Below are positions 56,160 to 64,000 of a stretch of DNA of 64,000 nucleotides, piece after piece. Position 1 is the stretch's first letter, and each line of letters starts with the position of its first letter. Location: positions 14,446,445-14,510,444 of the forward strand of contig NC_087079.1 in the NCBI RefSeq assembly GCF_026151205.1, read 5' to 3'. The stretch comes from Bolinopsis microptera. Taxonomy: Eukaryota > Ctenophora > Tentaculata > Lobata > Bolinopsidae. The position numbers and the translations under genes were made by a program. The notes below the pieces were generated by a model that did not search any database, had not been told where the DNA came from, and worked only from the letters and a program-made list of their open reading frames with translations.

Positions 56160-58145
56160 TCTTATCTAATTGATCGCTTGTGCTCTGTTTTTCGACATCA
56201 AAATCGAGGAGCCTAAAAACAATCGTATATTTTCAAATAAGCCTACCCTGCCATCTGTCCGGATTGTAATATCAAATACTCGACTCAGTTTGATTCTGGT
56301 CCAAAACCTGCCGTATGTTGCTTTCTTTGTTTGCAAGGCTGCCATGATTGTGATTCTTTTGAGGGTTTTGAACCACGTGTGTCTTCAGCTACTTCTGTTT
56401 GGCTTTGCAAAGCATGTTATGAAACCGACCTATCAAATCAGTCAAAGGCGAAATTCAAGGCCCCTAGTAAAATGGCCTCTAAACAGCAATCTGGTGCAAA
56501 CACTCCATCTTCCCAGAACCAGAAAAAAATGTTCCCCTTGATCAAAATGAGTTTCAGGAAAAGCTTTCACTTGTCAAATCACAGGAAATTGAACAGCATT
56601 CAGCAAACGACGATAAATCGCAGCTGCCCAATTTACGGCTTGATGAGATCTGCAGCTTGCTTAAGCTTGGAAAATGTCCACATGGTGTCAGTGGTAATTC
56701 GCCAAGTAATGATCAATCAGCATGTAAAATGTTTCACGCTGCTCTAAGTTCATTAAAAATAGTACCCACAGAAAGTTTGGCTGTAGGCGTAGTGATAAAT
56801 GCAAATTTTTTCATCCCCCACACTGTCCAACATCCTTGTCTGATAAGTCTTGCTACGAGGATTGCTTATTAGTTCAAACTGTTGGTACTAAACGGCACAA
56901 ACCCAAGGAGCGTGATTCCTACAGAAGAGACATCTCTGGTAACAAAACTTCTGAATGATCAGAGAAATAGAGGGAATAACAACTCTAAAAGGACACGCTC
57001 TTCTTCTCAGTCTCATACTAAGTCAACAGCATGAGAACAAGGATTTTTTAGAGATTCGATCCCTTCTGACGAAGTTCCACAGCACTTTTCAGAAAGAGAT
57101 CGAAAACATAAAATCCAGTATTGTGACTCAGAAGAACAGAATTGCGTTGTTCTTCCCCATGAGTGCTAACCAGCATATCATCAGGCAGTTCGTCCCTCAC
57201 GGTCCTCCAAGCTTCCAAGCCAGAACATCATGTTCCAACTGTCCCCCAGTTCCAACTGCAGAGTGCAGAGTCGTGTTCCTCCTCCCCCAGCGAACTGGTC
57301 GAAAGTTCTAGCATCTGGCTGCTAAACAATAAACAGTCAATCTTTTAACCCTAGCGCCCATAGCACCTCCAGATGGAAAGCCTCTTCAAGGTAAGAGGAA
57401 TTAAGAAAGGAACAAGCTAAGAACCACACCGTCCCATTAATCGCCTTAATAGAGACATGGCTTAAGTCCTACATTGAGGATGCTCAACTTGAAATTCCGG
57501 GTTATTCTCTGTTCAGAAGTGATAGAGAAGCTAGGGTTGGAGGTGGCGTGTTACTTTATACACATGATGAACTCCCCATAACTAACGTCCAGACATAATA
57601 TGATGATAGATACTGTCAGGCTTTGATGTGTACCAGCGAATCTGAAAAGTCAACCATTTGTGTTCTATATCGTCCGCCCGAGTGTCCAGTTCCCAGTTTT
57701 AAATCATGTTTGGACTTCATTGACCAGTACATTGCAAGTGGCGATGGCGAATACCGGTTATCACTTCTTGGAGATTTTAATATTCCCCTCATTGGCTGGT
57801 CCACTAATTCTATCTTACCCGGTGGTTCCTCATGTTCAACTTACAGTGCAGCTATTTTACTTGACTTCATGTCTGAGAATCTCTGTACTCAACACGTGCT
57901 GGAACCCACTAGACTCAGAAATGTGTTAGATATGTACATTTCAAACTCAAAGGATCTAGTTTCTCACGTCTCTATTTCGGACACTCCACAGACGTGTGGA
58001 AATATTTTTGTCTTACAATGCTTGTTCTCCTACCCATTCAGATCCTCCTGATTTCATTGATTCTTCTTTTAGAAGCTTAGACTTTAATAAAGCAGTTTTT
58101 TCATCGATCAATGACATGCTCTCATCTGTTGACTGGGCTCAATAG
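56160..58145 (+). pseudogene. CR1-like LINE remnant: ORF1 zinc-finger and endonuclease
   Basis: The first part (about 56250-57350, in several frames) contains a PHD-like cysteine pattern (CFLCLQGCHDCDSFEGF...WLCKACYE), typical of ORF1 of some CR1/L2-type LINEs, and then a coiled, lysine-rich region. From about 57420 an APE endonuclease follows (ETWLKSYIEDAQL, GGVLLYTHDEL, LLGDFNIPLIGW). The reverse transcriptase is absent: the element stops at about 58145. Loss of the 3' half is unusual for LINEs, which normally lose the 5' end. Many frameshifts and stops. Confidence 0.7.
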
Positions 58146-58173
58146 ATGAGAAGTAAGGCAAGACTTTACTTCG

Positions 58174-58599
58174 CTATGGGGTGGTCAGAAGATGTGATGG
58201 CCCCGTCAAGTCTTGACGAAACTCAACATAGGTCACAAAGGTAGGTAGGAGAAACAGAACGGTACACTGCAGTACACACATTAAATTTGTATTGTATTTA
58301 TCGCATTGACGGAGAAACTCAACGTAAAGCTCATGTGAAAATTGAAAGGTGTGTTCGTTATAATGAGGAAAACTGTTGATAAAGGTATATTGCCCGGTTG
58401 GGATCAGCGAGAAGAACTCTCCTTGGGCAACTTTGTCCACGTCGATACCCAATCTGAACAATCGGTATTTGACTTTTTTTAAAGCCTTTTCACTAAAATG
58501 TGGCAGTAAATTTTCCAGTGCGTCTTTTTCTAATTTTATAAAGGAAATATGATAGTTGAAAATGATTTGGTCGCCAGACTGCTCAATCAAATAAAACAT
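58174..58599 (-). CDS. Unrecognised ORF, 141 aa, duplicated locally
   Basis: An open minus-strand frame starting MFYLIEQSGDQIIFNYHISF, rich in aromatic residues (SFPHYNEHTFQFSHELY), without a domain I know. A possible splice donor or the end of similarity lies near 58270. A decayed copy with deletions lies at 59455-59770, so the sequence was duplicated together with its upstream flank. Coding status is uncertain. Confidence 0.35.
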   Translation of the reverse strand: MFYLIEQSGDQIIFNYHISFIKLEKDALENLLPHFSEKALKKVKYRLFRLGIDVDKVAQGEFFSLIPTGQYTFINSFPHYNEHTFQFSHELYVEFLRQCDKYNTNLMCVLQCTVLFLLPTFVTYVEFRQDLTGPSHLLTTP

Positions 58600-59027
58600 A
58601 CCTTAGAATTAGTTAATATAATTAGTTAGCACTTAATATTATAATGAAACATATTTCCACAAACCATAAGGGCAGGCTTGTTTTTCATATCCGAGCACTC
58701 CTAGAACTAGAACGTTGGGATGTAGCTCCCCAGTCGCCAAAAAGTCAGCCGGTACTAATAATGTCATCAGGAAAATACAATCATCTAATATATTGTTAAC
58801 AAATCACAGATGAAGACGGCGACTTAGTTATTCTGTTTAAATGACCTATGATATGCAAACTATTTCTATCACATTGTGAAAATTGATGTTATCGAGTTAA
58901 AAAATTAGTGTGGTATTTGCAGTAGGGGTAAGTTACGAATCCGTTATGCATTGTCCTCGTATTTGGCACATGAAATTTTTAATGTATCTGTCACATAAAA
59001 TACGATTCTAGAGAAATAACAAATCTA

Positions 59028-59130
59028 ATATCCCGATATCCCGATATCCCGATATCCCGATATCCCGATATCCCAATATCCCGATATCCCGATATCACGA
59101 TATCCCAATATCCCAATATCCCAAGATCTA
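59028..59130. repeat. 8-bp minisatellite (CCCGATAT)n
   Basis: About twelve units of atatcccg/atatccca in tandem with point changes (one atatcacg). The unit contains the GATATC palindrome. Confidence 0.9.
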
Positions 59131-59454
59131 CCTCTACAAGTCTTTAGGGTGGTGCCTGGGACTGTGGGGAACACATTCCTGCACAGAAATACTTGTAGTA
59201 AATTAGTTGCCAGGTGGTTTAATACTTATGCTAATAACTATGCTAACCCTAACTATGTGTGGATTCTGGACTAATGACTTTCAAAAGAATAGTCTTATCA
59301 TTTGGGTAAAAACCTCCTTCTTAGTCGACAAAACATTCTGGCATGTTTGTGAATTCCTTCCAAAAGATCTGCCTCATTTCGAACTTCACATGCTAGTCTG
59401 AGTTTGGTTAATTCTGCGGAGCTTACTCATGATCATGAAAATGTTCTTTTTCAG

Positions 59455-59770
59455 GCTTGTATTTGTCGCATTGACGGAGAAACACGACGTACAGCTCATG
59501 TGAAAATTGAAAGGTGTGTTGGTTATATTGAGAAAAACCGTTGATAAAGGTCTCTTGCCTGGTTGGAATCAGCGAGAAGAACTCTCCTTGGGCAACTTTG
59601 TCCCAATCTGAACAATTGGTATTTGACTTTAAAGCTTTTTCACTTTAAAACTGTCACGTCTTTCTCTAATTATATCAATCAAATAAAACATTCATTAGAA
59701 TTAGTCAATATAAATAGTTAGCACTTAATATTATAATGAAACATATTTCCATGAATTATAAGGGCAGCCT
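59455..59770 (-). pseudogene. Decayed duplicate of the ORF at 58174-58599
   Basis: Shares gtcgcattgacggagaaac, agctcatgtgaaaattgaaa, tcagcgagaagaactctccttgggcaa and the flank ttagcacttaatattataatgaaacat with 58295-58680. Several deletions (for example cacgtcgatacc missing after the tttgtcc) break the frame. Confidence 0.8.
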
Positions 59771-59859
59771 TGCCAGACGCCCTACAACAATACATTTGGT
59801 TGTATTGTGGTTTTGTCCCATGTCTAACGGCCCTATAAACAATAAACATGCTACACGGA

Positions 59860-60230
59860 AAGGTCTCCTCATAATCGTTGGAGTGGCCTGCATTACATAC
59901 ATAGCCATGGTTTTAATACTTTCAACACTACTGTATAACAAATAATTTGAGGGGGTTCTCTAAAGACATAATATTTTATTCGAAGAATTCAAGAGCCTAA
60001 ACTGTGTATGATTCGCCTCTCCAAACAAATCTTAAGTTACATACATCTTGTACGACATAACAAGTTTATTCATTCCACTTGGTTCAATGCTAACTGACGT
60101 ACTGCATCTCAGTTGATGTTGTCAACACCTGTAAAGTTGCAGCATCCTCGAGTACATAGGCCATCCAACCGTTTCGGGGTCTCCCTCTAGAGTCTAGTGG
60201 CCCTATAGAGTTGGCCCTACTAGAGTTGTT
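59860..60230 (-). pseudogene. LINE 3'-end fragments, same family as 42227-42829
   Basis: 59862-59895 (aaggtctcctcataatcgttggagtggcctgca) matches the 3' end at 42244-42280. 60095-60190 encodes an approximate copy (minus strand, NGWMAYVLEDAATL) of the NWLSCVREDAAIF segment. The pieces are displaced from one another by about 200 bp of other sequence. Confidence 0.6.
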
Positions 60231-61643
60231 TAAATTGATAGGAAAGTGAACTATATGTATTTGCAGGGTATAATTTAAAAAAAGGTTCCATTTACGTTTT
60301 AGCCGACAAAATTTAAGATTCAAAAAGGTAGGTCTAATATTATGGCCCAAAATTAAAATGTTTTAGACATAGCGTTTTGTGATAGGACGAAAATTTTTAT
60401 GCATATGAATGTGGATTTGTTATAATTTAATTTTTGGCCTAACTTAATATTAACTTAGTCGATGTAAGCCACGATGAACAGGCATAATGATGGCACAATT
60501 ATGGCACAATGATGGAACAATGATGTACGGTTAACGTCTTCTATACAGTTTGAACAGTTTTCGATTAAAAGGACATCATAACACAACTTGTTTTAGACTC
60601 TGCTCATATTCAAGACCATCCGCATTTTTTGAAGTATTATCTGCGTAGTTTTATCGAATCCAACAGCCTGAAAAGTTAATATAAGGCAAAGTTATATATT
60701 AACTGGTGACTTTTTATACCTGTAAAACGAGGATCCCTGCATGCCATTGTTTAGAAATTTTAATAAAAACTTCCTGTTAGTCAGTCTTTTGTTTGAACAA
60801 ATCTCGTTCACACCTCACCTTGTAACCTCACATACCAGACTTGCATCATGAGTCTAAAGTACGGATTGGAACATGTTATTCACGTGTTCCGAACAATGGA
60901 ACAATATTGCCCGCGTTTAAGCGTGGGGCTGTTTTACTTAAAATTACACCTTTGTAACGTGAACATTGCTGAAGTATTTGTGTATTCTGGTGAACGAGGC
61001 GGCATAAATATGCATGCCATAATAATGATATGCTAATTCCAACGCCATACAGTTTGCTTTCGTATACCATTTTGGTTAATTATACTATACCAGATACCTG
61101 TGATCGTACGATTTATAGTCTTTAAACAGATATCATTTCTCAGAATTAATTTAGCTTTTGGGACCTTACTCCAAAGATAACATCAGAAAACTTGGGGTTT
61201 TGCTACGCAGGTATTATATCTTTTCTCAATAATAATTATACTGTTTAGTATGCACTGTTCAATGGCGACACTGTCAAAATTGAAGCTTGAAATTAAATTA
61301 TCGATTTAGTTCAATAAAATGACTCCCATTCTTAGACTGTTTAGACTACTTCTACAACATCCGCCCGCGTTTTAGCCGACCAAATTTAAGCCGATTATAG
61401 GGTGTGTCGACAGCTCCATTCTTTCTAACCCACTACCACGTGCCCCAAATAGTTAACTTCAAACCTACCCTTAGTACTGACCCTAGCCATTACTTAAATA
61501 TTATTACTCAATCAATCAGGGATCAAAAGAGTTTCATTAAAAATAATTATCAGTCGAGAACTCTTCGTTACAATGTGTGTAATCCAACTTCTATTGTCCA
61601 GACTAAACATGTAACAAATTCCTCTCATTACAAGTTATTATAA
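60231..61643. other. Intergenic, no gene seen
   Basis: Two short frames (62 codons at 60848, 79 codons at 61404) have no domain likeness. A small repeat of gatggcacaat occurs near 60488-60520. Confidence 0.4.
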
Positions 61644-61709
61644 ATGGAGAAACCTGTTAGAAAAGATCGGAGAAAATCGGTTGTTGAAACGATCACTCAC
61701 AACATTCAG
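61644..61709 (+). other. Candidate first coding exon
   Basis: A short frame beginning MEKPVRKDRRKSVVETITHNIQ and ending at a GT (caGGTATAT), with ttattataaa just before the Met. No continuing exon was found before the end of the window. Confidence 0.2.
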
Positions 61710-62249
61710 GTATATTATGCAATTCAATCTGTTAACTAAAAACATGTTTAACGAACTAGTGTATGTCTGTGTGTTGTAGGCTGATTTTTTAATTCTGTAA
61801 AATTGTTGTACATAAATCTTAAGTTCTGTTAGCTAGTACATATTTCCAAGAGGCTTCCCGATTACCCCCATGTTTATGCTTATTTCACGGTTATTTCCAC
61901 ACTTATGAGGGTAGATGCCATATTTAATCCTTAGTTCAGTGATCCACAACCCTTGGAATAACGTCAATAACAACTTGCATAATAGTCATAATTATATAAT
62001 ATATAATGATAATAATATAATAATTATTAATTAATCATTTTTAATTAACCCCCACACCACAAAATCTCCATACCTTGACTCTTGAGCCCTTAACTTATGA
62101 ACCACCGACACGTCTTGATCTTCAGCACCAGTCACCATGTTTAATTCATTAATTATGACACGTGCAACTAATATCTAATTAGGGTCTAATTATACCAGAC
62201 CCTGTATTATACTACTCATAAAGATGATAACACCGATAAAGTCAGACTA

Positions 62250-63038
62250 CCTTTACTCGGGATTATTACGACGGGTTTATTAACGACCGGTTAAAATATG
62301 GTTCGGGAAAAATATGGCGAAATTGCTCAAAACCCACCACATTTTCCCGGTCGCCATTTTACCGGTGTCCAACCTTTCAATTTTAGATTCAAAAATTTTG
62401 TCTCAGACGTAAATTTCCTTATTAGAGATAAGCAAGTTTAGAAATTTTCGCATTGCTAAAACTTGTGAAACAAGTAGAATTATCAATAATTGTTGAAAGT
62501 AGACAGTGGTTAATCAAACTAGATGGAAAATAATTTTTAACATTTGAAGCGTAACAACCAGATCGATATTAAGATAAAGGGAGAGCTGTTTAGTCTTCCA
62601 ATAAGTTGTAATCATCTTCGTTATCTTCATCTGGATCATCCCTTTCATCAGTTTTAATTAATTCAAGTTTTAATTTAACTGTTACTTTTACTTTGAGTCC
62701 TATTTCATTATGTAGAGATAGTCAATACCTAAGAAATTAAAAATTGGCCTATTTAAATCAAATTTGACAATAAGGATATATGACAAGAATTGGGCAAAAA
62801 GGTGAATTTTTTGCAATTTTAGCCAAATGAAGTCGAAAAACCTACAACAAGTGTCCCAATAGTCTTTTTTAGTGAATATAAGACAACGATTAAAATATGA
62901 GAACCCATACCCCTTGGGAACCCTAAAAGCTGAGTAGGCGGGTTTATTAACGACCGGTGAAAATGTGGTTCGGGAAAAATATGGCGAAATTACCCTAAAC
63001 CCACCACTTTATCCCGGTCATAATAATCCCGAGTAAGG
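62250..63038. mobile_element. 789-bp MITE of the TACCTTA family
   Basis: Terminal inverted repeats CCTTTACTCGGGATTATTACGAC and (inverted) CCTTACTCGGGATTATTATGAC, bordered by TA at 62248-62249 and 63039-63040. As in the MITE within the UGT, a subrepeat occurs at both ends in the same orientation (gggtttattaacgaccggt, tggttcgggaaaaatatggcgaaatt). No coding capacity. Confidence 0.88.
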
Positions 63039-63040
63039 TA

Positions 63041-64000
63041 TGCAACACTACAAGAAAATACGCCGCAAATTATGCGACTATGCAACAACTGTTTATAAAT
63101 TATGGTTCTTCTGGAATTGATACGATAACATTGATAATTTTTCGCGATGAAACGCGAATTTAATGCTTTAAACCAGCATGACTCGGAAAACTTCTACAAG
63201 AAAACCAAGCCGACCATTACAAGAGTATGCCACCCAATATTTTAAAAGTTATCCAAACGTTACCAGAGACCAATGACCAACTGGCAACTATTATAATATA
63301 TTACATGGGAGAGACAGCTTCATTAGCATGACGGCATCATCATTAGCATGATGGTACCCAAACTCTTATACCCGTCATTATATACCTCGTTCCAACCACA
63401 TTTACTACATTACTTGTCTCGTCAAGCTTGCTGGTATAGATCTGTTTCTAGATATCGCTCGCGATAATAGGACTAGAATGTATTACTATATTATGAAGGA
63501 GTAGGTTACATTTGGCACGTTTCTTATTTTTTCATTAAATTTTGATACTTTTATTCAAATATCTCCGTCACTTTTTTATAAAGTTTCATAACCCTTTGAT
63601 AGAGAGTAAAAAAACTTGATAAATTTTTTTAAAGCGAAACATTTGCATTTGTCCAATTCTGCCACAAAATTTCCGTGATGCGAAAAATGTCGCGAAAAAA
63701 GAACGCGAAAAATTCTTTGTACAATACATTTTTTCAACAACAAAGTTTGAATATTAAAGCTCCAACACAGCATTCTGTTTAGTATTATGAAAATTTAATC
63801 GTACGATTTAGTCCCACCGTTCTATTTAGAATAACACGAAACATTTATTTTATTCAATTGTAATTGTAAGTGAATGTCAAATTTGTTAAAACTAGATAAT
63901 TTTCGTGTAAAACTTTATCGTTAGCATAACAGTTGTAACGGCACGGTGTCATGGTATGCCGATAAGCTGTTAATAAGTAAAGAGAAAACTATTTTCTTTA
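63041..64000. other. Intergenic, no gene seen
   Basis: AT-rich. A small direct repeat (ttagcatgacggca / ttagcatgatggta) near 63322-63352. No frame longer than 65 codons. Confidence 0.5.

Noticed and set aside
60848-61643. Two short plus-strand frames (62 and 79 codons)
   Set aside because: No domain, no splice support beyond chance, and nearby sequence is transposon debris.

Overview
This is a gene-containing, transposon-rich window from an invertebrate animal nuclear genome. Genes have many short GT-AG introns. The proteins are metazoan: calpain-15 (small optic lobes type), dolichol-phosphate-mannose synthase subunit 3, an LDL-receptor-class-A GPCR, a membrane-anchored UDP-glycosyltransferase, and BTB, LRR and C2H2 proteins. 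There are no bacterial operons, ribosome binding sites or CRISPR arrays. The base composition is AT-rich. The mobile-element mix (RTE-like and CR1/jockey-like LINEs, MULE, Merlin, hAT-type and TA-target MITEs, a tRNA-derived SINE, a 366-bp satellite) fits a cnidarian or another marine invertebrate, but I cannot name the phylum from sequence alone.

Layout. 1-3.0 kb: decayed LTR retrotransposon (gag-protease, minus strand). 3-6 kb: non-coding, with a fold-back and a SINE. 6.0-15.2 kb: a 13-exon LRR gene (exon phases all close; 1036 aa) with a 3.46-kb Merlin-type transposon in one intron. 15.3-15.7 kb: a third, truncated copy of the zinc-finger 3' flank. 15.8-18.0 kb: a three-exon single-pass membrane protein. 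18.9-22.1 kb: two paralogous zinc-finger genes with an N-terminal SUMO-like module. 22.3-23.1 kb: DPM3. 23.8-42.2 kb: calpain-15, 12 coding exons, 779 aa, catalytic triad intact. Its first intron holds a single-exon BTB gene on the opposite strand plus a MITE. Its 9.6-kb fourth intron holds satellite DNA broken by a MULE (itself broken by a 149-bp hAT-type MITE), an intact RTE-like LINE, and a UDP-glycosyltransferase broken by a MITE and a frameshift. 42.2-49.4 kb: a LINE insertion, two 100-bp hairpin MITEs, a tandem duplication and a 4.6-kb satellite array. 49.6-53.0 kb: the LDLa GPCR, minus strand. 53-64 kb: gene-poor debris, including a partial duplicate of the calpain-15 3' end, LINE remnants, a duplicated unknown ORF, an 8-bp minisatellite and a TA-target MITE.

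The working host genes are unrelated functionally: ER glycosylation (DPM3), cytosolic protease (CAPN15), cell-surface signalling (GPCR), likely nuclear regulators (zinc fingers). The most informative structure is the nesting of insertions, several of which can be dated relative to one another by exact target-site duplications.
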